A stretch of 46,975 bases of DNA, taken from Nioella sp964229645. Its GTDB lineage: Bacteria > Pseudomonadota > Alphaproteobacteria > Rhodobacterales > Rhodobacteraceae. Shown here piece after piece: positions 29,294-37,564 of the stretch. The first letter of the stretch is position 1, and each line of letters begins with the position of its first letter. The notes below the pieces were generated by a model that was given only the letters and a program-made list of their open reading frames with translations, searched no databases and was not told the origin of the DNA. The stretch lies in the NCBI RefSeq assembly GCF_964229645.1, contig NZ_CAXREX010000241.1, forward strand, positions 1-46,975, read 5' to 3'. The translations under genes were made by a program, and so were the position numbers.

Positions 29294-30952
29294 TCAGCTC
29301 GGGTCGCGCCAGCGGTTCACGATCGGGTATCGACGGTCGAGCCAGAAGGCGCGCTCGGTCAGTCGGGCACCGGGGGCGGACTGGAAGCGCTTGTATTCCG
29401 AGATGTAGATGAGGCTTTCGACCTTCTTCACCGTTTCGCGCTCATAGCCCATGGCGACCACGTCGGCGACCGAGGCTTCCTTGTCGATCAGCATCTCGAG
29501 GATCACGTCCAGCACCTCGTAGGGGGGCAGGCTGTCCTCGTCCTTCTGGTTCTCGCGCAGCTCGGCGGTTGGCGGCTTGTCGATCACGCGGGGCGGGATG
29601 ACCTCGCCCTCGGGGCCCTTCATCCACGGGCGGTGATTGGCGTTTCGCCAACGGCAGGTCTCGAATACGCGGGTCTTGGAGAGATCCTTGATCGGGTTGT
29701 AGCCGCCCGCCATGTCCCCGTAGATCGTGGCGTAGCCCACGGCGACCTCGGACTTGTTGCCCGTGGTCAGCAGCATTTCCCCGAACTTGTTCGACAGCGC
29801 CATCAGGATCACGCCGCGCAGGCGGCTTTGGATGTTTTCCTCGGCGATGCCCGGCTGCGTTCCCTCGAAGAGCGCGGCCAGGGCTTCGGTCACGCCCGCG
29901 CGCGGGACGCTGATCGGAACCGTGTCGAGCCGTGTGCCCAGGTTGCGCGCAACCGCTTCGGCGTCTTCCAGCGAAGTGGTCGAGGTATACTCGGACGGCA
30001 GCATCACGCAACGCACGTTCTCGGGCCCGAGCGCATCGGCGGCGATGGCCGCGACGATGGCGGAATCAACCCCGCCCGAGAGGCCGAGCACCACCTTGCC
30101 GAACCCGGTCTTGCCCAGGTAATCGCGCACCGATTCCACCATGCAGCGATAATCGGCCTCCCACGCGTCGGGCAGGTGGGCCTTCTCGCCCTCGACCGCG
30201 CGCCATCCATCGGCCGTCCGGGTGAAATCGACATGGGTGAGAACCTCGTCGAAGAACGGCATCTGCACCGCAAGCGCGCCGCCGGGGTTCAGCACGAAGC
30301 TCGCCCCGTCGAAAATCTGGTCATCCTGTGCGCCGGTAAGGTTCAGGTAGGCCAGCGGCAGACCGGTTTCGATCACGCGTGATACCGTCACCGCCTGGCG
30401 GATGTTCATCTTGCCCCGGTGATAGGGCGACCCGTTGGGTGAAATCAGGATCTCGGCCCCGGTCTCGGCCAGGGTCTCGCAGACATCCTCGAACCAGCAG
30501 TCCTCGCAGATCGGGAAGCCAATCCGCACCGGACCCAGTTGGACCGGGCCCTGCATTTCGCCCGCGTGGTAATAGCGCTTCTCGTCGAAGACGTTGTAAT
30601 TGGGCAGGTGATGCTTGAGCACCTGCGTCTTCACCTTGCCGCCTTCGAGGATGAAATAGGCATTGAAGGGCTTGTCGGGGCCGGGCCAGGGGCCGCCAAT
30701 GCCGATCGCGGGGCCATCAGCGCAGTCACGGGCGAGATCGGCCAATGTCTTTTGAACATCCGCAGCGAAGGCAGGTTTGCGCACGAGGTCCTGCAACTGG
30801 TAGCCGGTGATGAACATCTCGGGGAATACGACGAGGTCCGCGCCTGCGGATTTCGCCTCGGCCCAGGCCGCGCGCGCCTTGTCTGCATTGGCCGAAAGCG
30901 CGCCGACGGTGGCATTGAGCTGTGCGAGCGTAACTCGGAAAGTGTCGGACAT
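29294..30952 (-). CDS. nadE: Glutamine-dependent NAD+ synthetase
   Basis: The 552-residue enzyme converts nicotinic-acid adenine dinucleotide to NAD+, taking ammonia from glutamine. The N-terminal amidase (nitrilase) domain has the catalytic triad Glu45 (VFPEMF), Lys113 (KHHLPNY) and Cys149 (FPICEDCW). The C-terminal synthetase domain has the ATP pyrophosphatase loop LGLSGGVDSA and LLTTGNKSEVAVGYATIYGDMAGG. ATG 30952 (MSDTFRV) is chosen over an ATG 21 bases upstream. It is divergent from the MORN-repeat gene. A weak promoter candidate for nadE lies around 30980-31010 on the minus strand. Confidence 0.96.
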   Translation of the reverse strand: MSDTFRVTLAQLNATVGALSANADKARAAWAEAKSAGADLVVFPEMFITGYQLQDLVRKPAFAADVQKTLADLARDCADGPAIGIGGPWPGPDKPFNAYFILEGGKVKTQVLKHHLPNYNVFDEKRYYHAGEMQGPVQLGPVRIGFPICEDCWFEDVCETLAETGAEILISPNGSPYHRGKMNIRQAVTVSRVIETGLPLAYLNLTGAQDDQIFDGASFVLNPGGALAVQMPFFDEVLTHVDFTRTADGWRAVEGEKAHLPDAWEADYRCMVESVRDYLGKTGFGKVVLGLSGGVDSAIVAAIAADALGPENVRCVMLPSEYTSTTSLEDAEAVARNLGTRLDTVPISVPRAGVTEALAALFEGTQPGIAEENIQSRLRGVILMALSNKFGEMLLTTGNKSEVAVGYATIYGDMAGGYNPIKDLSKTRVFETCRWRNANHRPWMKGPEGEVIPPRVIDKPPTAELRENQKDEDSLPPYEVLDVILEMLIDKEASVADVVAMGYERETVKKVESLIYISEYKRFQSAPGARLTERAFWLDRRYPIVNRWRDPS

Positions 30953-31031
30953 GGGGACTCGTCTTCCTTGCATTCGGAGACGCCTTTTAGCAGATCACCG
31001 CCCGCCGCCAAGTCACCCGGGGGAAAAGACA

Positions 31032-31060
31032 TTGCGAGGTTAACGACCCTCCACTAGGTT
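31032..31060 (+). promoter_or_regulatory. Candidate promoter of the MORN-repeat gene
   Basis: TTGCGA (31032-31037), a 17-base spacer and TAGGTT (31055-31060) lie 45 bases upstream of the GTG start. Spacing is ideal and the elements moderate. It sits in the 152-base divergent gap with nadE. Confidence 0.45.
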
Positions 31061-31104
31061 TGCATGGGTGACGGAGAAGGAAAACCTCGGAAAGGGGCGA
31101 TCAG

Positions 31105-32625
31105 GTGGGCCAGGCAGGACGGAACTTCCTGTGCAGGATCTGCGCGGCAGGCGGCATTGCCATTCTGCTGACGGGCGCGGCATGGGCACAGGGCGAAGGC
31201 GAGATCGAGATCCACCAGTATGAAGGTGGCGGTATCTACGAAGGCACTTTCCGCAACGGGGTGCAGCACGGCACCGGCACCTACCGGCTGCCGAATGGCT
31301 ACGAGTATACCGGCGAATGGGTGGATGGCGAAATCCGCGGCCAGGGCCGCGCGGTCTTCCCTGACGGGTCCGTCTACGAGGGGGCCTTCGCCGAAGGCCG
31401 GCCGCAAGGTCTGGGGACCATCACTTTCGCAGATGGATCGACCTACGAAGGCGAATGGTCCGAAGGCCGGATCAACGGGCAGGGCGTGGCGCTATACGCG
31501 AACGGCGTGCGCTACGAAGGCGGCTTCCGCAACGCGCTGCACCATGGCACCGGCACGATGGACAGCCCCAATGGCTACCGCTACGAGGGCCAGTGGGTGA
31601 ACGGGCTGAAACAGGGCCAGGGACGCATCACCTACCCCGATGGCGCGCTCTACGAAGGCCAGTTCGAGAACGGGCAGCGCCAGGGCCAGGGGCGTCTGGA
31701 GATGCCCGATGGCGTCGTCTACGAAGGCCAGTGGCAAGGCGGCCAGATCAACGGAACGGGCGTGCTGACCCAACCCAATGGCGATGTCTACGAAGGACAG
31801 CTGGTCAACGGCCAGCGCCAGGGCCAGGGCGTCGTGCGCTATGCCAATGGCGACCGTTACGAAGGCGCCTTTGCCAATGATCGCCGTCATGGGCAGGGCG
31901 AATTCCGGGGCGCAGACGGGTATCTCTATACCGGCCAGTGGATCGACGGGCGGATCGAAGGCCAGGGCACCGTGACTTATCCCGATGGTTCGGTCTACGA
32001 AGGCGCGTTCCGCAATGACCTGGCGCACGGGCGCGGGCTGATCACCTATGCCGATGGCTCCACCTATGACGGCGAATGGGTCGAGGGCGTGATCCAGGGC
32101 TTCGGCGTAGCGCGCTATGCCAACGGGCTTGTCTACGAGGGCCAGTTCATGAATGCCCGCCAGCATGGCCAGGGTGTCATGACCTACACCGATGGCTACC
32201 GATACGAGGGCGCATGGCAGGACGGGCTGCGCCACGGGCAAGGGATTGCCTCCTATGCCGACGGCACCGTCTACGAAGGCAGCTTCGTCGCCGGACAGCG
32301 CGAGGGCATGGGCACTCTGACGATGCCTGACGGCTTTACCTATACCGGCCAGTGGCAGGGCGGCGAGATCAATGGCGAGGGCCGGGCGACCTATGCCAAC
32401 GGCGATGTCTATCAGGGCAACTTCGTCAACGGCACCCGCCAGGGCCCCGGCATGATGACCTATGCAGCAACCGAGGATCGCGAGGCCCGCGTTGTTCAGG
32501 GCATCTGGGAAGAAGGCCGCCTGGTGACGGACGGCGAAGAGGCCGAAACCCCCGCAGAAGCAACGGGCGACACGCCCGCCCCGCCTGCGGAAGCCACCGG
32601 CGACGCCGAGGCAGCTTCCGAATAA
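31105..32625 (+). CDS. Secreted protein of 18 MORN repeats
   Basis: The 506-residue product has a signal peptide (hydrophobic residues about 14-24, cleavage near Ala28 in AAWAQ) and then exactly 18 units of 23 residues (44-457) of the form (V/R/T)YEGxFxxGxxHGxGxxxYxDGx, the MORN motif. A 49-residue acidic, Ala/Pro/Glu-rich tail follows. MORN repeats form a curved beta-sheet and usually bind lipids, membranes or proteins; no enzymatic domain is present. Units alternate between an F class and a W class at position 6 (see findings). Translation starts with GTG 31105; GAAAGGGG lies upstream. It is convergent with the photolyase gene. Size is fixed by the array and the role is unknown. Confidence 0.92.
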   Translation: MGQAGRNFLCRICAAGGIAILLTGAAWAQGEGEIEIHQYEGGGIYEGTFRNGVQHGTGTYRLPNGYEYTGEWVDGEIRGQGRAVFPDGSVYEGAFAEGRPQGLGTITFADGSTYEGEWSEGRINGQGVALYANGVRYEGGFRNALHHGTGTMDSPNGYRYEGQWVNGLKQGQGRITYPDGALYEGQFENGQRQGQGRLEMPDGVVYEGQWQGGQINGTGVLTQPNGDVYEGQLVNGQRQGQGVVRYANGDRYEGAFANDRRHGQGEFRGADGYLYTGQWIDGRIEGQGTVTYPDGSVYEGAFRNDLAHGRGLITYADGSTYDGEWVEGVIQGFGVARYANGLVYEGQFMNARQHGQGVMTYTDGYRYEGAWQDGLRHGQGIASYADGTVYEGSFVAGQREGMGTLTMPDGFTYTGQWQGGEINGEGRATYANGDVYQGNFVNGTRQGPGMMTYAATEDREARVVQGIWEEGRLVTDGEEAETPAEATGDTPAPPAEATGDAEAASE

Positions 32626-32631
32626 TCCCTG

Positions 32632-34161
32632 CTAAACCACCTCGCCCGCATCGAGACGGGCGAGCAGTCGCTCGGCATCGGCCAGCACCTCCGCGCGGTG
32701 ATCTTCATCCATGCGATCCCAGGTGCGGTAGATCTGCCCCATCCGCGGGTTCTGGGCAAAACGTGTCCGGTGGCGCAGCAGGAAGTGCCAGTAAAGCAGG
32801 TTGAAGGGGCAGGCATCGGGCCCGCGCTTGACCTTCACGCCATAGGTGCAGCTTTGGCAGTAGTCCGACATCTTCGCGATGTAATTGCCCGAAGACACGT
32901 AGGGTTTCGATCCCACGACACCGCCATCGGCAAACTGGCTCATCCCGACCGTGTTGGGGGCCTCGACCCATTCGTAGGCATCCGCGTAAACGGCCAGATA
33001 CCATTCATGCACCTCGCGCGGATCGACGCCCGCCAGAAGGGCGAAATTGCCGGTCACCATCAGCCTCTGGATATGGTGGGCATAGGATTCGCGGCGCGTC
33101 ACCCCGACTGCCTCTTTCAGGCAGCGCATGTCCGTGTCGCCACCCCAGTAAAGAGCGGGCAGCCTGCGTCGATGCCCAAGCGCGTTGCGGCCCGCATAGC
33201 CCGGCCCTTCGCGGAAATAGACCCCTCGCACGAATTCGCGCCAGCCGATGATCTGCCTGATGAAGCCTTCAACCGCGTTCAGCGGCGCCTGCCCTGCCCT
33301 GTAGGCCGCCTCTGCCCGGCGGCAGACGGTGAGCGGGTCAAGAAGCCCTGAATTGATGTAGACCGACAGCACCGAGTGAAAGAGGAAGTCCTGCCCCCTG
33401 ACCATCGCATCCTGGTAGTCACCGAAACGCGGCAGGGCGTGGGCGATGAAATGGTCGAGCGCGGCCTCTGCCTGACTTGGTTCGGTTGCAAACCAGAAGG
33501 GGTAGAGATCCCCGAAATGCGCTCCGAACCGGGTCTCCACCAGTTCCAGCACTTCATCCGTCACCGGATCAGGTTCGAACCGGGGCGGCACAGGACCCGC
33601 CAGCCCCTTGGGCGGGCCTTTGCGATTGTCATGATCGAAGTTCCACTGGCCGCCCTCGGGCTGATCCCCGTCCATCAGGAGCGCCGTCTTGCGGCGCATT
33701 TCGCGGTAGAAGAATTCCATCCGCAGGGACTTGCGGCCCTCGGCCCATGTGTCGAACTCCGCGTGTGAACATAGGAAGCGATCATCCTCCAACAGCTGCA
33801 GCTCCAGAGGATGCGCGTTCAGCGCTTCGATCAAACGCCACTCTCCGGGTTCGGTTGCCAACATCTGTGACGCACCGAATTCCTCCGCCCGGCGCAGCAA
33901 CTCTCCGCCTATGGACCCGGCATTCTCGGGGTCATCCAGCCGCGAGTAGGCAACGCGCCACCCCTCAGCCTTCAGGCGCAATGCAAACTTGCGCATAGCG
34001 GCAAAGAGGAACACGATCTTCTTGGGGTGATGCGGGACATAGTGGGTTTCCGCGGCGACCTCGGCCATGACCACCACGTCGCGCGTCTTGTCGGCGGCCT
34101 TCAGCGCAGCAACCGACGACGTCAGCTGATCTCCCAGAACCAGAACGAGGCGCGGGGTCAC
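32632..34161 (-). CDS. FeS-type photolyase/cryptochrome-related protein (PhrB/CryB class)
   Basis: A 509-residue deoxyribodipyrimidine-photolyase-related protein. The N-terminal alpha-beta antenna part starts LVLVLGDQLTSSVAAL and the C-terminal helical part binds FAD. Four cysteines, Cys347 (DMRC), Cys435 and Cys438 (DYCQSC) and Cys451 (DACPFN), match the [4Fe-4S] ligands of the FeS-BCP/CryPro class, whose studied members repair (6-4) photoproducts (Agrobacterium PhrB) or act as photoreceptors (Rhodobacter CryB). Which applies here is not decided by sequence. GTG 34161 overlaps the SDR stop (GTGA). A far upstream ATG in frame (34770) would overlap the whole SDR gene and is rejected. Confidence 0.93.
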   Translation of the reverse strand: MTPRLVLVLGDQLTSSVAALKAADKTRDVVVMAEVAAETHYVPHHPKKIVFLFAAMRKFALRLKAEGWRVAYSRLDDPENAGSIGGELLRRAEEFGASQMLATEPGEWRLIEALNAHPLELQLLEDDRFLCSHAEFDTWAEGRKSLRMEFFYREMRRKTALLMDGDQPEGGQWNFDHDNRKGPPKGLAGPVPPRFEPDPVTDEVLELVETRFGAHFGDLYPFWFATEPSQAEAALDHFIAHALPRFGDYQDAMVRGQDFLFHSVLSVYINSGLLDPLTVCRRAEAAYRAGQAPLNAVEGFIRQIIGWREFVRGVYFREGPGYAGRNALGHRRRLPALYWGGDTDMRCLKEAVGVTRRESYAHHIQRLMVTGNFALLAGVDPREVHEWYLAVYADAYEWVEAPNTVGMSQFADGGVVGSKPYVSSGNYIAKMSDYCQSCTYGVKVKRGPDACPFNLLYWHFLLRHRTRFAQNPRMGQIYRTWDRMDEDHRAEVLADAERLLARLDAGEVV

Positions 34162-34826
34162 CACGGCACCGCCTTGCCGGCCCAATCGAAGAACTGGCCC
34201 GTATCGGTCGTGGACAGCCCGTCGATGACGCCGAGCAGGTTTTCCGCTGCCACTTGCGGGGAAACCGCCCCGTGACGCGCGAGGTATGGCCCGGTCAGGC
34301 TGGTCTGCACGGTGCCGGGGTGCAGCGAGACAAGGATCGCCTGCTTGCGCAGGCGACCGTATTCGATGGCAGATGTCCGCACGACCTGGTTCACCGCCGC
34401 CTTGGCCGCGCGGTAGCTGATCCAGCCGCCAAGGCGGTTGTCCCCGATGGAACCAACCCGCGCCGACAGCACGGCCAGAACGCAACGCCGATCGCGCGGC
34501 ACCAGTGGCACGGCATGTTTCAGCACCAGGGCCGGGCCTATGGCGTTCAGCGCGAACTGATTGGCCATTGCCCTTGGGTCCAGCGCGCGCAGGGTCTTCT
34601 CGGGCTCTGCCCCGTTTATCTGAAGCGCCCCGGTTGCCACGATGATGCGGTCGAACGTGCCCAGTTGCGCCCCCAAGAGGTTTGCAATGCTGGCCTCGTC
34701 CGTCAGGTCGAGCCCGGTCCCGCTGCGTGACAGGCCAACGACCTCGCCACGCGACGCCAGCACTTCGCAAAGGGCTGCGCCGATACCACCCGAGGCACCG
34801 ATGATAAGAGAGCGTTCCTGCGTCAT
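34158..34826 (-). CDS. Short-chain dehydrogenase/reductase coupled to the photolyase gene
   Basis: The 222-residue SDR has the NAD(P)-binding GASGGIG (10-16), a conserved Asn94 and Ser121, and the catalytic pair Tyr138-x3-Lys142 (SYRAAK). It resembles csgA/C-factor-like SDRs that often lie beside photolyase genes, but the substrate is unknown. ATG 34826 is the start. The stop codon overlaps the photolyase GTG start, indicating translational coupling. A divergent promoter region of 84 bases separates it from the GST-like gene. Confidence 0.9.
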   Translation of the reverse strand: MTQERSLIIGASGGIGAALCEVLASRGEVVGLSRSGTGLDLTDEASIANLLGAQLGTFDRIIVATGALQINGAEPEKTLRALDPRAMANQFALNAIGPALVLKHAVPLVPRDRRCVLAVLSARVGSIGDNRLGGWISYRAAKAAVNQVVRTSAIEYGRLRKQAILVSLHPGTVQTSLTGPYLARHGAVSPQVAAENLLGVIDGLSTTDTGQFFDWAGKAVPW

Positions 34827-34910
34827 AGGGTGGGAGCTAATACGCCCCCCGCACTGGTCAAATGCTCGAAAGCGGCCCAAGTTAAGCGAAAGCCAACAGG
34901 ACCGCATTCC

Positions 34911-35705
34911 ATGACCAAACCCATTATCTATCACATCCCCGTTTGCCCCTTTTCGCAACGTATCGAGATCTTGCTGGAGTTGAAGGGCCTTCGCGACAGC
35001 GTGGAATTCCGCGTCGTCGATATCACCAAACCGCGTGACCCCGCGCTTCTGGCCAAGACCCGGGGCACAACAGCCTTGCCGGTTCTGGAAACCGAGGACG
35101 GGCGGATCCTGAAAGAAAGCCTCGTCATCATGCGCTATGTCGAGGAACGGTTTGCAGCCACCCCTGTGGCGCGGACCGACCCCTTCGAGCGCGCGACAGA
35201 GCGCATGATGATCACCCGCGAAGGGCCTTTCACCATGACCGGCTACATGATGGTGATGAACCGCGACCGGGCGAAGACCGAGGATTTCCGGGCCAAGATG
35301 CTGGATCACTACGCGTGGCTGTCGGATTTTCTCGACCATCACAATCCCGGCGGGCTGTGGCTGTTCGAGGATTTCGGGCTGGCCGAACTGGTCTTCACCC
35401 CGATGATGATGCGCTTCTGGTTTCTTGAGTATTACGAAGGCTTCGAAATCCCCGATGAGCCCCGCTTCGCCCGCGTTCGCCGCTGGCGAGAGGCCAGCCT
35501 CGCCCACCCCGCCGCGCAGCAGGTGTGCTACGACGAGATCGTGAAACTCTACTACGACTACGCCATCGGGGCCGGAAACGGCGCGCTGCCCGAGGGTCGG
35601 CAGGTGTCGAGCTTTGCCTTCACACCCGACTGGCCGGACCGCCCGATGCCCCCCAAGGACAAATACGACCGCATCGCGTCGGATGCGGAACTGGGGCTGA
35701 CATAG
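34911..35705 (+). CDS. Glutathione S-transferase family protein
   Basis: This 264-residue protein has an N-terminal thioredoxin-like GST domain beginning MTKPIIYHIPVCPFSQRIEIL. Cys12-Pro-Phe-Ser15 sits at the catalytic position, which suggests Cys- or Ser-type chemistry as in omega-class GSTs. The TTALPVLETEDG cis-proline motif and a DGRILKESLVI-like glutathione-binding stretch follow. The C-terminal helical domain is long and ends with an aromatic, Pro-rich extension (about 230-264). ATG 34911 is used. Substrate unknown. The leuA leader begins 47 bases after its stop. Confidence 0.88.
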   Translation: MTKPIIYHIPVCPFSQRIEILLELKGLRDSVEFRVVDITKPRDPALLAKTRGTTALPVLETEDGRILKESLVIMRYVEERFAATPVARTDPFERATERMMITREGPFTMTGYMMVMNRDRAKTEDFRAKMLDHYAWLSDFLDHHNPGGLWLFEDFGLAELVFTPMMMRFWFLEYYEGFEIPDEPRFARVRRWREASLAHPAAQQVCYDEIVKLYYDYAIGAGNGALPEGRQVSSFAFTPDWPDRPMPPKDKYDRIASDAELGLT

Positions 35706-35716
35706 GCAAAAAGGGG

Positions 35717-35745
35717 GTTTCCATCCCGTTTCCCGCACGTAATAT
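35717..35745 (+). promoter_or_regulatory. leuA: Candidate promoter of the leuL-leuA transcript
   Basis: TAATAT at 35740-35745 is a strong -10 element. The -35 region 17 bases upstream (GTTTCC at 35717-35722, or TTTCCA one base on) is poor. Transcription would start at about 35751-35753, i.e. at or next to the ATG of the leader peptide, which would make that reading frame leaderless. Confidence 0.45.
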
Positions 35746-35752
35746 GCGCCCC

Positions 35753-35842
35753 ATGACGACGCACACGCATACCCGGACCATGACCGCCCCCTCGGGCGGG
35801 CTGATCCCGTGCGCTCTTCTTCTTCTCCTTAGCCGCCTCTGA
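35753..35842 (+). CDS. leuL: leuA leader peptide
   Basis: A 29-codon reading frame encodes a peptide whose residues 22-26 are five consecutive leucines (35816-35830, codons CTT CTT CTT CTC CTT), followed by SRL and TGA. The first half is Thr/His-rich. Such a run just upstream of leuA is the hallmark of an attenuation leader: scarcity of charged tRNA-Leu stalls the ribosome on the run. The ATG at 35753 lies at the predicted transcript start; an in-frame ATG at 35744 would overlap the -10 element. Translation is predicted, not shown. Confidence 0.8.
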   Translation: MTTHTHTRTMTAPSGGLIPCALLLLLSRL

Positions 35843-35930
35843 GCGTGCCTGTCGGCGCGACCGCTCAGGGGGGAACCAGCGCCGAAGACCACAGCACCAC
35901 AACTCAGGCTAAGACCAAGGATTGCATCCC
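35816..35930 (+). promoter_or_regulatory. leuA: leuA attenuation region with mutually exclusive pairings
   Basis: Structure A pairs CCTCTGAGCG (35836-35845) with CGCTCAGGGG (35862-35871), 10 pairs including one G-U. Structure B pairs CTTAGCC (35828-35834) with GGCTAAG (35907-35913) and CTGAG (35839-35843) with CTCAG (35903-35907), sharing one G. B ends 3 bases before the leuA Shine-Dalgarno AAGG (35917-35920). A and B share CTGAG and cannot coexist. A ribosome stalled on the leucine codons would cover the 5' arm of B. No U-run follows A or B, so control at translation initiation or through Rho is as plausible as classical termination. Confidence 0.65.
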
Positions 35931-37502
35931 ATGACCATCGACAAAGATCGCGTTCTGATCTTCGACACCACCTTGCGCGACGGCGAGCAGAGCCCCGGCG
36001 CCACCATGAGCCACGACGAGAAGCTGGAGATCGCGGCCCTTCTGGACGAGATGGGCGTCGACATCATCGAAGCAGGCTTTCCCATTGCGTCGGAAGGTGA
36101 TTTCGCCGCCGTGTCCGAGATTGCCAAACTGGCGAAGAACGCCACGATCTGTGGCCTTGCGCGGGCGAATTACAAGGATATCGACCGCTGCTTTGAGGCC
36201 GTGAAACATGCCGTTTCCCCGCGCATCCATACCTTTATCGGCACCTCGCCGCAGCACCGCGCCATTCCGAACCTGACCATGGACGAAATGGCCGAGCGCA
36301 TTCATGACACGGTGACCCACGCCCGTAACCTGTGTGACAACGTGCAGTGGTCGCCGATGGATGCAACCCGGACGGAATGGGACTACCTGCGCCGCGTGGT
36401 TGAAATCGCGATCAAGGCGGGTGCCACCACGATCAACATCCCCGACACCGTGGGCTACACCGCGCCCGCGGAATCGGCCGACCTGATCCGCCGCTTGATT
36501 GCCGAGGTTCCGGGTGCCGACGAGGTGATCTTCGCCACCCATTGCCACAATGACCTTGGCATGGCGACCGCGAACGCGCTGGCCGCTGTCGCGGGCGGCG
36601 CACGACAGATCGAATGCACGATCAACGGTCTTGGAGAACGCGCGGGCAACACCGCGCTGGAAGAGGTCGTGATGGCGCTGAAGGTGCGCAACGACATCAT
36701 GCCGTGGCACACCAATATCGACACCCGCCAGATCATGCACCTCTCTCGTCGGGTCTCGACCGTGTCGGGTTTCGCCGTCCAACCCAACAAGGCCATCGTC
36801 GGCAAGAACGCTTTCGCCCATGAAAGCGGTATCCACCAGGACGGCATGCTGAAGAGCGCCGATACGTTCGAGATCATGCGGCCCGAGGATGTGGGCCTTG
36901 CGGGCACCTCGCTGCCCCTGGGCAAGCATTCAGGTCGCGCGGCGCTGCGCGCCAAGCTCAAGGACCTGGGCTTCGACATGGTCGACAACCAGCTCAACGA
37001 TCTCTTCGTGCGCTTCAAGGCACTGGCCGACCGCAAGAAGGAGGTCTTCGACGACGATCTGATCGCGCTGGTCACCGATGCCGCCGCTGCGGGCACCGAG
37101 GACCACCTGGAGCTGAAGTTCCTGCGCGTGATCTGCGGCACCGAGGCGCCCCAGTCCGCCGACATCACGCTGCGCGTGGGTGACAAGGACAAGCAGGCCA
37201 CGGCGCAGGGCGACGGGCCCGTCGATGCGGCGTTCAACGCGGTCAAGGCGCTTTATCCCAACGAGGCCGTCCTGCAACTCTACCAGGTGCACGCGGTAAC
37301 CGAGGGCATGGATGCCCAGGCCACCGTGACCGTGCGCGTCGAAGAAGATGGCCGCATCGCGACGGGTCAGTCGGCCGATACCGATACGGTCGTTGCCAGC
37401 GTGAAAGCCTATGTCAACGCGCTCAACCGCCTGATCGTGCGGCGCGAGAAGCTTGGATCGGGCGGCGATACGCGGGAAGTGTCCTACAAGGACGTGTCCT
37501 GA
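35931..37502 (+). CDS. leuA: 2-isopropylmalate synthase
   Basis: LeuA condenses acetyl-CoA with 2-oxoisovalerate, the committed step of leucine biosynthesis. The 523-residue enzyme has the HMGL-like TIM barrel with FDTTLRDGEQSPG (metal-binding Asp12, Arg16), the THCHNDLGMATAN histidines and GLGERAGN. A linker leads to the C-terminal LeuA dimerisation/leucine-feedback domain (about 395-510). ATG 35931 is preceded by AAGG; a TTG at 35922 is poorer. Expression is predicted to respond to leucine through the leader upstream, in addition to allosteric inhibition. The gene is monocistronic, ending in a strong terminator at 37531-37564. Confidence 0.97.
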   Translation: MTIDKDRVLIFDTTLRDGEQSPGATMSHDEKLEIAALLDEMGVDIIEAGFPIASEGDFAAVSEIAKLAKNATICGLARANYKDIDRCFEAVKHAVSPRIHTFIGTSPQHRAIPNLTMDEMAERIHDTVTHARNLCDNVQWSPMDATRTEWDYLRRVVEIAIKAGATTINIPDTVGYTAPAESADLIRRLIAEVPGADEVIFATHCHNDLGMATANALAAVAGGARQIECTINGLGERAGNTALEEVVMALKVRNDIMPWHTNIDTRQIMHLSRRVSTVSGFAVQPNKAIVGKNAFAHESGIHQDGMLKSADTFEIMRPEDVGLAGTSLPLGKHSGRAALRAKLKDLGFDMVDNQLNDLFVRFKALADRKKEVFDDDLIALVTDAAAAGTEDHLELKFLRVICGTEAPQSADITLRVGDKDKQATAQGDGPVDAAFNAVKALYPNEAVLQLYQVHAVTEGMDAQATVTVRVEEDGRIATGQSADTDTVVASVKAYVNALNRLIVRREKLGSGGDTREVSYKDVS

Positions 37503-37530
37503 GCAGCCCTGACAGATCAACGGATTGGAC

Positions 37531-37564
37531 CCGGCGGCGCGTCTTGCGGCGCCGGTTTCTTTTT
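37531..37564 (+). terminator. Terminator after leuA
   Basis: CCGGCG (37531-37536) and CGCCGG (37550-37555) pair, and inside a G-G mismatch CGC/GCG continues the stem around GTCTT. The tail is TTTCTTTTT (37556-37564). Its last base is also the first base of the stop codon of the convergent acyltransferase gene. Confidence 0.88.

Noticed and set aside
32632..34770. Photolyase gene with an extra 203 N-terminal residues
   Set aside because: The extension would overlap the SDR gene almost completely in another frame and lacks family resemblance; the GTG at 34161 gives the usual length.
35744..35752. Upstream ATG as start of the leucine leader peptide
   Set aside because: It overlaps the best -10 element, so it would lie outside the transcript if that promoter is used; ATG 35753 is preferred.
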